Assembly: GCF_038432375.1 (NCBI RefSeq)
Contig: NZ_JBCAUS010000003.1
Coordinates: forward strand, 1-64,000
DNA: 64,000 nt
Direction of reading: 5' to 3'
Source of the DNA: Methanococcoides sp. LMO-2
Lineage (GTDB): Archaea > Halobacteriota > Methanosarcinia > Methanosarcinales > Methanosarcinaceae
The translations under genes and the position numbers were made by a program. Of this stretch, positions 37,162-45,691 are shown in pieces (position 1 is the stretch's first letter; the number at the start of each line of letters is the position of its first letter). The notes beneath the pieces were generated by a model. The model saw nothing but the letters and a program-made list of their open reading frames with translations. It made no database searches and had not been told where the DNA came from.

Positions 37162-39856
37162 TGTAGCTGTCAGGACCTTTGCCTCAAGACCAGAAGTAAA
37201 GGCCCGAAACTATTCATTGAAGATGGATTCAGATATAAGCTATCCACGAGTCTTTGTTTTTGATACAGAGACAACGATTGATAGGTATCAGAATCTAAAG
37301 ATTGGATACTTCCAGGTATATCAGGAGGATTTTTACCAGCAGGAGGGGGTTTTCTATGACCCCTCTATGCTCAACGAGAAGGAATCGAGATGTATTGTGG
37401 ACTATGCATCAAAACATAATATTGAACTGTACACCTTAAAAGAGTTCGTGGAAGATGTATTTTATCCTGAAGTTTATAAGCTCAGGAGTCTGTGTATTGG
37501 CTATAATCTGGCATTTGATATCAGCAGACTTGCTCATGCTTGCAATCCATCTAGGAAGTGGTCAAAGGGTGGGTTTACATTCACCCTCTCCAAGAAGAAG
37601 GCAAATCCCCAGATAATTATCCGTAAGATGGGGGATGCAAATACCTTCAAGTTCACTACCACTAAGGAAAACAGGAAAAATGACTATTTTCCAGGTGATT
37701 TCTTGGATGTGCAAAGGTTAGCAGAAGTGCTACTCGAATCGGATCATATTTCACTCGCAAAGGCCTGTGAAAGATTGGGGACAAGAACGAGGAAAATAGC
37801 TGACATTGAATATGGAGATGTCACTGAAGACTTGATCGAATACCTCATTACTGACGTACGTGCAACTTATGAGGTCTACCTGAAATTGATGCAAGAACTG
37901 AAACTGTACAGCATACCCGTTCCGCCTACACGGATATACAGTGCTGCCTCAATGGGAAAGTATGCATTGGCAAGTCTTGGTGTAGTTCCATTCAGGGTAC
38001 AAAACCCTGAATTTCCTCCTGAGATCGTTGGAAACATCATGGCTTCCTATTATGGTGGTAGATGTGAATGCATGGTCAGAAAAAAGACCAGGAAGACGAC
38101 AGTTCTCGACTTTACGAGCATGTACCCAACTCTGGTACTTGAGATGGATCTCTGGAAATACATCATTGCAGATTCGATTGAAACACATGATGTTACTGAT
38201 GAAGTTAAGGAGATGCTTCCAAACATCAATCATTCATATCTGCAGGATAGCAACAAATGGAAAGATTTCGTTGTTCTTGTGAAGATGGTTCCATGTGGAG
38301 ATATCCTGCCAGTGAGAATGGATTACAAGAAAGAAGGGATGCTCAATGTGGCTCAGAACTATCTATCAATAGAATCTGAAATGTGGTATACTCTGCCTGA
38401 TGTCATTGCTTCATGTCTGGTGACCGGTAAAGAACCAGAGATTAAAGAAGCTGTACGATTTGTGCCAAAGGGAGTACAAAATGATTTGGTTAAGTCTACC
38501 ATCTTTGGAACTGAGATCGATCCGGCTAAGGACAATCTCATAAAATTTCTGGTGGAGGAAAGGCAGAGAGTTAAAGAGCAGATCAAAAAGATGGAGAAGG
38601 CAAATCCTCAATACAAACAGTTGGAGGACAGGAGCCGTGCGATTAAGATTCTTGTCAATGCCATGTGTTATGGGATTTTTATAGAACTTAATCCTGAAAA
38701 TGAGAAGAGCAGTTTCAATGTTTATGGCCTTGCTGAGACCATTGCTTCAAACAGCTATTTCGAGAGACCGGGCAGATATTTCAATCCACTCATTGCAACA
38801 ATGATCACGGCGGGTAGCAGACTGTTTCTGACCATGGCTGAAACACATCTGAAAAAGTCAGGACGCAGTCATATCTATATGGACACTGACAGCATCTTTG
38901 TACCACCAGAAACCGCTGATGATCTGATTAATCATTTCCAGCCCTTAAGTCCGTATGACACCAAGATCCCATTGCTCAAGAAAGAATGGAATAATGTTCT
39001 GTTTTATGGGATCAGTAGTAAACGGTATTCCCTTTACACGCTGAATGAGGACAGGATTGAACTTGCAGGAATGGGTGAAGACAGGTCATACAAACTTCAT
39101 GGTCTTGGCCATCTTGCCAATCCATTTCCCAATGAGAATGATGACTGGCATGCAGAAGTATGGTATGATATACTCCGCTTACATCATGAGAAGACTGCAT
39201 TGGAAGAGATAGTAGAGAAGTACGGTATGCTCTATTCACTATCCAAGTTTACTGTGAGCACTCCTGAGATCCTGGATTATTTCAAAACCGTTAATAAGTT
39301 GAGACCCTGGAAAAAAAGGATAAAGCCATTCAACTTTGCGTATACAGGATTCCAGACAATTCTGGAAGGGAATATGCCTGTGAAACCTCTGGTACCTTAT
39401 ACCAGCGATTCACAAACGGTAGTTTACGGTAAGTTTATCGACCTCTATACAGGCAAGGTCAAAGAAGGCATGAAATACTTCAAACCTTTGAGCAAGACCA
39501 TAATCCAGTATGTAGACCATCGGGAGGTAAAGTTCAACTGTGTCACTGGTATGCTGGAAAGAAAGCAGATACTTGCCGATGGAATCATGCCCATTGGAAA
39601 AGAGACAAACAAGATAGATGAGCAGATATTGGATGGCAGGCAACCACAGGTATTCCTTAGTAATGATGAAAGGGAGAAGATCCTCGATAAGTTGCTGGAA
39701 TTTCCTCAGAAAACTGCTGAAAAGCTGGGTGTTAACAGAGGGACCTTGGCAAAAATCAAACGAAAAATACGTAAGAACAGGTCTAAATTCAGGATGGATA
39801 CTAAAGCTACTAAGAAACTGGTGCAGTATCTGTACTGGAACAATGTAAACGAGTGA
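37154..39856 (+). CDS. polB: Family B DNA polymerase of the casposon
   Basis: 900-residue PolB. The exonuclease motifs are FDTETT (ExoI), IGYNLAFDISRL (ExoII) and YLITDVRATYEVY (ExoIII). The polymerase motifs are DFTSMYPTLV (A), KILVNAMCYGIF (B) and YMDTDSIF (C). All catalytic Asp residues are present. The C-terminus (KLLEFPQKTAEKLGVNRGTLAKIKRKI) looks like an added helix-turn-helix. The ATG at 37154, inside the end of the HNH gene, has GAGGG 8 bases ahead. It presumably copies the element during transposition. Confidence 0.95.
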   Translation: MTNVAVRTFASRPEVKARNYSLKMDSDISYPRVFVFDTETTIDRYQNLKIGYFQVYQEDFYQQEGVFYDPSMLNEKESRCIVDYASKHNIELYTLKEFVEDVFYPEVYKLRSLCIGYNLAFDISRLAHACNPSRKWSKGGFTFTLSKKKANPQIIIRKMGDANTFKFTTTKENRKNDYFPGDFLDVQRLAEVLLESDHISLAKACERLGTRTRKIADIEYGDVTEDLIEYLITDVRATYEVYLKLMQELKLYSIPVPPTRIYSAASMGKYALASLGVVPFRVQNPEFPPEIVGNIMASYYGGRCECMVRKKTRKTTVLDFTSMYPTLVLEMDLWKYIIADSIETHDVTDEVKEMLPNINHSYLQDSNKWKDFVVLVKMVPCGDILPVRMDYKKEGMLNVAQNYLSIESEMWYTLPDVIASCLVTGKEPEIKEAVRFVPKGVQNDLVKSTIFGTEIDPAKDNLIKFLVEERQRVKEQIKKMEKANPQYKQLEDRSRAIKILVNAMCYGIFIELNPENEKSSFNVYGLAETIASNSYFERPGRYFNPLIATMITAGSRLFLTMAETHLKKSGRSHIYMDTDSIFVPPETADDLINHFQPLSPYDTKIPLLKKEWNNVLFYGISSKRYSLYTLNEDRIELAGMGEDRSYKLHGLGHLANPFPNENDDWHAEVWYDILRLHHEKTALEEIVEKYGMLYSLSKFTVSTPEILDYFKTVNKLRPWKKRIKPFNFAYTGFQTILEGNMPVKPLVPYTSDSQTVVYGKFIDLYTGKVKEGMKYFKPLSKTIIQYVDHREVKFNCVTGMLERKQILADGIMPIGKETNKIDEQILDGRQPQVFLSNDEREKILDKLLEFPQKTAEKLGVNRGTLAKIKRKIRKNRSKFRMDTKATKKLVQYLYWNNVNE

Positions 39857-40309
39857 TCTTAAGCAGGATTCGTGCTAGTAAGTATAAAAATACTTCTAGC
39901 TACGTATTCTTAAAAAAAACTTTAAACTATCGAGTATACCTCTTAGGTATATATCTATGCCTTTAAAGTATATATTTATATTTTATATAGGCATATTTAT
40001 GCCGCTTAACGGCATATCTATTACGTATATAGTTAGGTTTCTAACGGTTTTAGTTAGAAGATTAACGCTTTTAGTAAAATCCTTAACGCCTATAGTTATC
40101 GATTTATCCCTTAGAGATAAGTTCTTATTCGTTAAAGATAATTCTTTATCTCTTAGAGATATATACGTATCGTATAGATATTTATACGATATTATTTCTA
40201 GTTCGAATATAAACTTAGATATTTTGAGTAAAAATTGTAAATAGTCTATATCCTAGATTATAGTCTATTATCTTAGTCTAAATAAGAAATATACTATTTT
40301 TAATCTATT
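39857..40309. other. Very AT-rich low-complexity segment with TTAACG-type repeats
   Basis: About 450 bases downstream of polB with strong bias to TA/AT steps. The word YTAACG recurs four times (near 40005, 40040, 40064 and 40088). A hairpin GCCG-CTTAA-CGGC lies at about 40002-40014, and CTTAGAGATA recurs. A 95-codon frame at 39957-40244 is biased low-complexity and unlikely to be a gene. It may be a cis-acting region of the element such as a replication origin; this is a guess. Confidence 0.4.
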
Positions 40310-40351
40310 AAGCGATGTAAGAAGCAAAAAAAGAAGATTATCCCAAAATGA
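40310..40351 (+). pseudogene. 3' remnant of a zinc-ribbon gene
   Basis: The last 14 codons (KRCKKQKKKIIPK, then TGA) match the end of the 46-residue zinc-ribbon gene at 48927-49067. The 5' part is replaced by AT-rich sequence, which fixes the left edge of block A. Confidence 0.7.
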
Positions 40352-40447
40352 AGTTACTTTGATGTCATCAAAATCTCTTCGAGAACTATACCGTCAAAGT
40401 GCCTTTCCAAGAATTCTCATTTTTCCAGATATCTTATCCTGAATTCA

Positions 40448-40870
40448 TCATACTTTGCAAAGTGTGGGTTTTGTTGCGTTTTCTTCCTCAATGCAATCTA
40501 CAGAGCCGTCGAAGATAGAATTAATAATATGTGCCAAATGTTCATATCGAATGGGTTTCTTCAGATAGGCCTGATAATCTACTAAATCTGCTCTTTTGCG
40601 CGTTTCGATAGAGTAGTCGGCAGTAACAAAAACTATGGGAATGGAAGACAAATTCCGAATTTTCATAGCAGCTTCAATGCCATCCATACTACCTTTTAAC
40701 CAAATATCCATAATTACAAGGTCAGGGTTAGTGGTTTCCAACAACGAAATAACATTTTCTCCTTTTGAAACTATGCCAGTTACAAAATAACCTTTTGCTT
40801 CAAGCATTAATTTAAACATGGAGGCAACACTTGATTGATCTTCGACAATAAATATCTTCTTATATTTCAT
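40448..40870 (-). CDS. Single-domain response regulator
   Basis: 140-residue CheY-like receiver with no output domain. It has IFIVEDQSS (acidic pocket), DLVIMDIWLKG (phosphoacceptor Asp), VFVTADYS (Thr) and YLKKPI (Lys), so all catalytic positions are present. The ATG at 40870 opens the receiver; a frame of 17 codons upstream lacks a start signal. It lies downstream of mttC on the same strand and probably serves a separate kinase. It is the intact counterpart of the broken copy at 49165. Confidence 0.85.
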   Translation of the reverse strand: MKYKKIFIVEDQSSVASMFKLMLEAKGYFVTGIVSKGENVISLLETTNPDLVIMDIWLKGSMDGIEAAMKIRNLSSIPIVFVTADYSIETRKRADLVDYQAYLKKPIRYEHLAHIINSIFDGSVDCIEEENATKPTLCKV

Positions 40871-40961
40871 AATACAACCCAAACCATTTAATGATTTGTT
40901 CTCACCATTTCCCATTAGCACCTACATTCATTCCAGACTTTTTTGTAAATCAATGGGAAAT

Positions 40962-41031
40962 CTCCCCCCATTTCGTTTTCAGAAAAAGTGGTGAAATGGG
41001 GTTGTAAAACAATCTACGAAATGAGGGGGAG
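40962..41031 (-). promoter_or_regulatory. Conserved competing hairpins after mttC
   Basis: On the plus strand CTCCCCCCATTTCGT (40962-40976) can pair with ACGAAATGAGGGGGAG (41016-41031) or, through CCCCATTTC, with GAAATGGGG (40993-41001). In the mttBC transcript this puts two alternative partners against one arm, like an attenuator or terminator. Block B retains both pairings at 49679-49749 with few changes. Confidence 0.5.
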
Positions 41032-41091
41032 TTGGGGAGTTGTCAGAAAATGGTAGATACGTTCATAACGAACGCATCTTCATTCATGCCA

Positions 41092-41742
41092 TTATTCAAC
41101 CAATGCCTTGCACTTTACGACTGCATCGTTTGCGTTCTCAGCATAGATGTCTGCTCCGATCCTGTCTGCCCAGTCCTGGGTAACAGGTGCGCCACCGACC
41201 ATTGTCTTTACAGAGTCACGGAGGCCTGCTTCCTTAAGCTGCTCTTCGATCTGCATCTGAAGGACCATTGTAGTGGTCATAAGTGCGGAAGAACCAACTG
41301 CAATTGGCTGATGTTCTTTGACTGCTGCGACGTAGTCTGCGACTGGTACATCACGACCAAGGTCGATGATATTGAAGCCAGCGATCTTGAGCATTGTTGC
41401 GACGATATCCTTACCGATTGTGTGGATGTCACCCTCGATTGTACCGATTGCGATCTTACCCTTGCTCTCTGTTGCTGCACCTTGCTTCTCAAGAATAGGT
41501 GTGAGGACTGCAACACCACCGCTCATTGCTTCGGATGCTGCAATAACGTGTGGAAGGAAAAGGGTACCCTGCTCGAACTGGTCACCGACTTCATTCATAC
41601 CTGCGGTAAGACCATCCTGAATAAGGGATACGACGTCAACACCTGCGCCGATTGCTTCTTCACACACTTCTTCTACTGCTTCGTCATCGAAATCCATGAC
41701 TGCAGCTTTTGCTTTTGCGTTAATTTCATCCTGTGTAACCAT
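41092..41742 (-). CDS. mttC: Trimethylamine corrinoid protein MttC
   Basis: 216-residue corrinoid protein with the B12 motif GDIHTIGKDIVATM (D-x-H-x-x-G), then IDLGRDVP, GSSALMTTTM and MVGGAPVTQDWADRIGADIY. It takes the methyl group from MttB and passes it to a CoM methylase. GGAG precedes the ATG. The gene directly follows mttB (27 bases apart). Assignment to MttC rather than MtbC rests on its pairing with mttB. Confidence 0.9.
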   Translation of the reverse strand: MVTQDEINAKAKAAVMDFDDEAVEEVCEEAIGAGVDVVSLIQDGLTAGMNEVGDQFEQGTLFLPHVIAASEAMSGGVAVLTPILEKQGAATESKGKIAIGTIEGDIHTIGKDIVATMLKIAGFNIIDLGRDVPVADYVAAVKEHQPIAVGSSALMTTTMVLQMQIEEQLKEAGLRDSVKTMVGGAPVTQDWADRIGADIYAENANDAVVKCKALVE

Positions 41743-41769
41743 TTTTAAAACTCCTGAATTTCAACAAGT

Positions 41770-43236
41770 TTACATCAATGATCTGGCAACTTCATCAGCC
41801 TTTGCTACTACAGCTTTCATATCTTTCAAAATATCAGAATCAATTGGTTTGACTTGATGATTTTTCAATATGTCTACCACTTTATCATGTGCTGCACTCG
41901 CGAGGTCCTTTGAACCTGCAGACTTCCATTCATCATACATCCTACGATCTATAAGTTCAGGATTTGAAGGGAGGCTGATGTTCTTCAATGTGGTTTTGTG
42001 TCCAACAAAGTTACCGCCAGACCCTACTTCTCTAATCGCTTCATAGGCAAGTGTTTCTTCTGTAACTGGTATACTTTCACTGGATTTGTTTATCATACTA
42101 ATAAACTCAGAGTCCATTACAAGCTTTTCAGGTGAAAAGGTCATACCCATTTCAAGCATACCAGCACCGTAGATGACATTGGCACCTGCATATGCAGGAA
42201 GAAGACCAGTAATTGTTGCTTCATGTCCAGCTTGAGAATCTGGTAACTTGGAATCTACCTACATGCCTGCTACATAAGATGGGATATTGTAATATTTTCC
42301 AAGCTTTGCAACACCTGCATTTATCATTCCTAGTTCAGGGCAACCGATTGATGCTGTTCCTGACTTTATATCAAATGAAGTTGTTGAGCTACCATAGAAT
42401 GTGGGATGTCCTGGTTTTAATAGCTGAATTAAGACCAAAGCGGCAAGTATCTCGGCATTATGAGTCACGAGTGTTCCTGCCAGGAAGATTGGTGCTGATG
42501 CTCCACTCATTGCCATACTAAGATCTATAATTGGCATATCATACTTAGTGGCTTGGAAAATTATTTCGCAGAAATATTCGTCAATTTCTAAAGGACTGAC
42601 AGGACAGCCTCCTAATGTAATTACGGACTTTTTATGTGCTTCTTCCTCATCTCCACCATAGAGTGCCTTATTCATCTCGAAGTAATAGCTTATCTCCCAT
42701 GGTTCAGCTTCGGCCATAACCAAATTTTTAGAAGTATTTTCATAACAACACATTACTTCATGTGTTGACTTCGAAATGGGCTTATCATTCAAATCCATTG
42801 CTGTTACTGGAGATGCAACAACATTTATATCGGACAAAGAATCTGCAATTTTTGTCATGTCTGCAATATCCTGCAGATAACTATCCCTCATATGATATGT
42901 ATTAGGTCCCTTGTACTCCGCTATTTTGGTTCCAACACCAAAATTACACCAGTTAACCTTCTTCCCATGGGCATCCATATTGACAGTATTCTTTTCATCA
43001 CGACCATACATTTTGAATGACGATGGTGCTGTCTTTATTGCTTTATTGACAAGTTCTTCTGGGAATTTAACAACCATTGTAGCTTCGTCGACCTCACATC
43101 CATTTTCCTTTAAAACTTTCCTCGCATTGTCATGTGATATCTTTATTCCAGGATCTGCCAACACTTTTAGCGTAGCCTGATGAATATTTTTTATGTCATC
43201 GTTGTCAAAGAGTTCCAATTGAAGTAAATTACTCAT
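41770..43236 (-). CDS. mttB: Trimethylamine methyltransferase MttB, pyrrolysine-containing (copy 1)
   Basis: 488 codons with an in-frame TAG at 42261-42259 (codon 326), followed by VDSKLPD and QAGHEATITGLLPAYAG. This is where MttB carries pyrrolysine (residue 334 in M. barkeri). It transfers a methyl group from trimethylamine to Co(I) MttC. Family features include [23 protein letters not shown] and GSPELGMINAGVAKLGKYY before the UAG. AAGGAGAT precedes the ATG at 43236. It forms an operon with mttC and shares a divergent promoter region with mttP. It is only moderately similar to copy 2. Confidence 0.95.
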
Positions 43237-43339
43237 TTTCTTATCTCCTTATAATTTATGATGGTGTAAATCTTCTGGTTTTTGACTCACATCCACAATC
43301 CTTCAATTGACATAACTAGTATTTATTTTTTTCTATCCA

Positions 43340-43385
43340 ATAGGTATATTTATATACTAGAACATTAAAAACATTTATATATCAT
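43340..43385. promoter_or_regulatory. mttB/mttP divergent promoter region (block A)
   Basis: Two TTTATATA boxes at 43349-43356 and 43374-43381 lie in the 224-base gap between divergent mttB and mttP. The same two boxes, 25 bases apart, recur in block B (51481-51488 and 51506-51513). The mttP leader ATGATTCAGTAAGAGAGAAAT is kept almost unchanged in both. Confidence 0.5.
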
Positions 43386-43460
43386 CACCTGCAATGTTTT
43401 GTTGATCCATATGATTCAGTAAGAGAGAAATTGTAACAATGGATCAAATGAGGTGTCTAT

Positions 43461-44558
43461 ATGAGAAAAGACCTTGAATCGATAATTAGAAATGAAAACA
43501 AAAACCGCGTAAAATGGGGCTTTGTAATTGGTCTCATCTGTTCAGTTGTGTGGGGTGCCGGATATGTGGCACTGGATCTTATGTGGCGTGTTACACCATT
43601 TGCAGAATGGGCTGTATTTCCCGAAGGTCCGGCAGGATTTTTTATAGCCACGTTATGCATAGGTTCTGCATTTGCCCTTAGTGCATTGATTATTCTAACT
43701 GTATTTTGGCTCGGTGGCACTGGTAAAATTGCTGACCTCCCGAGAACCGTTCTTAATTTTAAGCTTTCTAAATGGTATCTTATCTGTGCGTCATTTGGAG
43801 GGCCTGTTGCAATTTATGGAAGTGTTTTAGCAGTAGGTTATGTTGGGGCAGCTTTTGCAGCTTCAATTGCACTTCTTTGTAGTGTGGTTGCAACCATTGC
43901 TGCGAAAATTTGGTACGGTGAAAATATTTCCCAAAAAACATGGGTGGGACTTGCTTTTATCCTTGTAGGCGGCATATTTATTGTAAACCCGATACAAATG
44001 CTGGCAGAAATTGCTAACCCTGCATCTCCTGATGGGGTTTGGCTTGGTTATCTTGGAGGAATGATGGCCGCTGTTGGTTTTGGGCTTGAAGCTGCAGTTG
44101 CTGGTCGTATTTTGGATGTGACAGATGCAGATTCTGGTTTACTAACCCGTATAACGGCCGAAGTTTTGCTGTGGTTTGTTATTATTGTACCATTTTTCAT
44201 GATTATTTTTGGACCTGGTGCTATTGTTACAGCCATGTATGCAGCTTTTACAAGCATACCATTCATAGCATTGGTTGTATTAGGCACACTCACGCTAAAT
44301 CTTGCATATGTCTTCATGTATAAGAGCTATCCACTGATTGGCGTGGGACGTGGTGTGAGTATTTCCACACTTTATGCAGCCTGGTCAATATTATTCCTGA
44401 TGATATTTTTGGGGATCCCGATCGGGTGGTGGATTCTGACAGGTGCTGCCATGGCAATCGTTGGTACTTTTGTAATGTACTGGGAAAGCGGTGATTCTTT
44501 GCTAGAATGTACGCGTGATTGCAATGTCGCACTGGATGAAGTTAAAGGGGGCAAATAA
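43461..44558 (+). CDS. mttP: Methylamine permease MttP (copy 1)
   Basis: 365-residue inner-membrane transporter with about ten hydrophobic helices (first at about 19-40, VIGLICSVVWGAGYVALDLMW). The drug/metabolite-transporter-like repeat is seen in YVGAAFAASIALLCSVVATIAAK and FILVGGIFIV. It matches the MttP proteins encoded with mttB in Methanosarcina, thought to import trimethylamine. GAGG precedes the ATG. Its stop overlaps the start of the 95-aa gene. The copy at 51593 differs at only about ten residues. Confidence 0.88.
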   Translation: MRKDLESIIRNENKNRVKWGFVIGLICSVVWGAGYVALDLMWRVTPFAEWAVFPEGPAGFFIATLCIGSAFALSALIILTVFWLGGTGKIADLPRTVLNFKLSKWYLICASFGGPVAIYGSVLAVGYVGAAFAASIALLCSVVATIAAKIWYGENISQKTWVGLAFILVGGIFIVNPIQMLAEIANPASPDGVWLGYLGGMMAAVGFGLEAAVAGRILDVTDADSGLLTRITAEVLLWFVIIVPFFMIIFGPGAIVTAMYAAFTSIPFIALVVLGTLTLNLAYVFMYKSYPLIGVGRGVSISTLYAAWSILFLMIFLGIPIGWWILTGAAMAIVGTFVMYWESGDSLLECTRDCNVALDEVKGGK

Positions 44559-44845
44559 TGATGCGGTTGCCAATGAAATCAAGGCTTATTCAACTTCTTT
44601 ATGAAAAGGGTGAAGCATGGGACTTTGAATTGACTAACTCTTTGCTTATAGAATATGGAAAGTCTGGTGACTACTGGAAATGGATGGCTCGTTTCTGGAT
44701 GACTGAACTTGCTGCAGGTGGCATCCTTAATATTGTTGATGTGGAGGCAGACGATGGAAGTCATTTTGCAAACGATAAGGTGTTGTACAGATACAACCTG
44801 ACTGACTTTGGAAAGTCACGTGTTGAAGAAGTATTGGGGGCTTAA
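44558..44845 (+). CDS. Small winged-helix-like protein linked to MttP (copy 1)
   Basis: 95 residues; the ATG overlaps the TAA of mttP. The sequence RLIQLLYEKGEAWDFELTNSLL then WMARFWMTELAAGGILNIVDVEADDGS and YRYNLTDFGKSRVEEVL fits a winged helix with a long wing. It is translationally coupled to the permease and present in both blocks. Its role could be regulation of, or a subunit for, the transporter; unknown. Confidence 0.75.
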   Translation: MMRLPMKSRLIQLLYEKGEAWDFELTNSLLIEYGKSGDYWKWMARFWMTELAAGGILNIVDVEADDGSHFANDKVLYRYNLTDFGKSRVEEVLGA

Positions 44846-44847
44846 AC

Positions 44848-44964
44848 ATGTTTCTCGAAGGATTATGGGCATTTGAAGGTGCAGGTTACCTCTATTTGAT
44901 CCTGGTACTGTTCCTGGACATAGTAGCCCTGTATATAGGTCGGACGTTTATAAAAAAAATTTGA
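44848..44964 (+). CDS. 38-residue membrane micro-protein (copy 1)
   Basis: 38 codons starting two bases after the previous stop: MFLEGLWAFEGAGY, then one hydrophobic helix LYLILVLFLDIVALYIG and a basic end RTFIKKI. Both blocks keep it intact with one conservative change, which supports real coding. It is probably a small accessory subunit of MttP. Confidence 0.7.
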   Translation: MFLEGLWAFEGAGYLYLILVLFLDIVALYIGRTFIKKI

Positions 44965-45017
44965 TTCATCTATGATGATACTGAAAATTTGATCGAACAA
45001 AAGAAAGGTGACAAGAT

Positions 45018-45665
45018 ATGAATGAAAATGAAATATATGAACAGCTGAAAAATGCAGTATTGAACATTGACGAAGAGTCTTCTAAAGCTGCGGTAGAGGC
45101 AGGCTTACATGAAGGACTGGACCCAATGAGCATGATTGAGAATGGGTTTGCTAAAGGAATGGTTATAGTGGGAGATGAATTCGAAGCTGGTAGGCGTTTT
45201 CTTCCGCAGTTGATGATGTCTGCGGCTTTGATGACTGAATCGATAGAACAACTTAAAGAGAGCATTGAAGGCGAAGTGACACAAGAAACTCAGGGGACAA
45301 TTGTAATAGGGACCGTGGAAGGAGATGTGCATGACATCGGCAAGAACATTGTAAAGATATTCCTGGGCGGAAATGGCTTTAAGCTGTATGATTTAGGGCG
45401 AGACGTACTGCTACATAAGTTCATAGAGAAAGCAGAAGAGGTGAACGCAGATATTATTTCAACTTCTGCCCTGATGACATCTACCATGCAGAGTCAGGCT
45501 ACACTGGAAGAAATGTTGAAAGAAAAAGGACTGAAAGGTAAGATCAAGACAATGATAGGCGGGGCCCCTATAACAGAACGTTGGATGAAAAAAATAGGTG
45601 CAGATGGCTGTGCAGAAAATGCTAGTGAGGCGGTAAAAGTAGCCCGTCAGTTAATGGAACAATAA
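45018..45665 (+). CDS. mtbC: Dimethylamine corrinoid protein MtbC
   Basis: 215-residue corrinoid protein with GDVHDIGKNIVKIF (D-x-H-x-x-G), YDLGRDVLL, STSALMTSTM and IGGAPITERWMKKIGADG. It receives the methyl group from MtbB, whose gene follows 26 bases downstream. AAAGGTGAC precedes the ATG. Block B breaks off 17 bases into a copy of this gene. Confidence 0.9.
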   Translation: MNENEIYEQLKNAVLNIDEESSKAAVEAGLHEGLDPMSMIENGFAKGMVIVGDEFEAGRRFLPQLMMSAALMTESIEQLKESIEGEVTQETQGTIVIGTVEGDVHDIGKNIVKIFLGGNGFKLYDLGRDVLLHKFIEKAEEVNADIISTSALMTSTMQSQATLEEMLKEKGLKGKIKTMIGGAPITERWMKKIGADGCAENASEAVKVARQLMEQ

Positions 45666-45691
45666 ATCAAAATGAAGAGAGGTGTTTAATA

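Larger units (their letters stand above)
40310..45034. repeat. Methylamine block A (first copy)
   Basis: Homologous to block B at 49026-53166 in the same orientation and gene order: end of a zinc-ribbon gene, response regulator, mttC, mttB, divergent mttP, 95-aa and 38-aa genes, ending 17 bases into mtbC. Similarity begins at AAGCGATGTAAG and ends at ATGAATGAAAATGAAAT. Identity is near total over mttP and the small genes but much lower in mttB and the regulator. Confidence 0.9.

Noticed and set aside
39957-40244. 95-codon frame after polB
   Set aside because: Low-complexity composition (Ile/Leu/Tyr/Ser repeats) reflects the AT-rich DNA; no start signal and no homology recognised.
41032-41748. 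238-codon Cys-rich plus-strand frame
   Set aside because: It is the complement of mttC, whose B12 motif and corrinoid-protein homology are clear.
42259-43236. mttB and mtbB as truncated pseudogenes
   Set aside because: The stops are single TAG codons exactly at the known pyrrolysine positions, with full homology beyond them.
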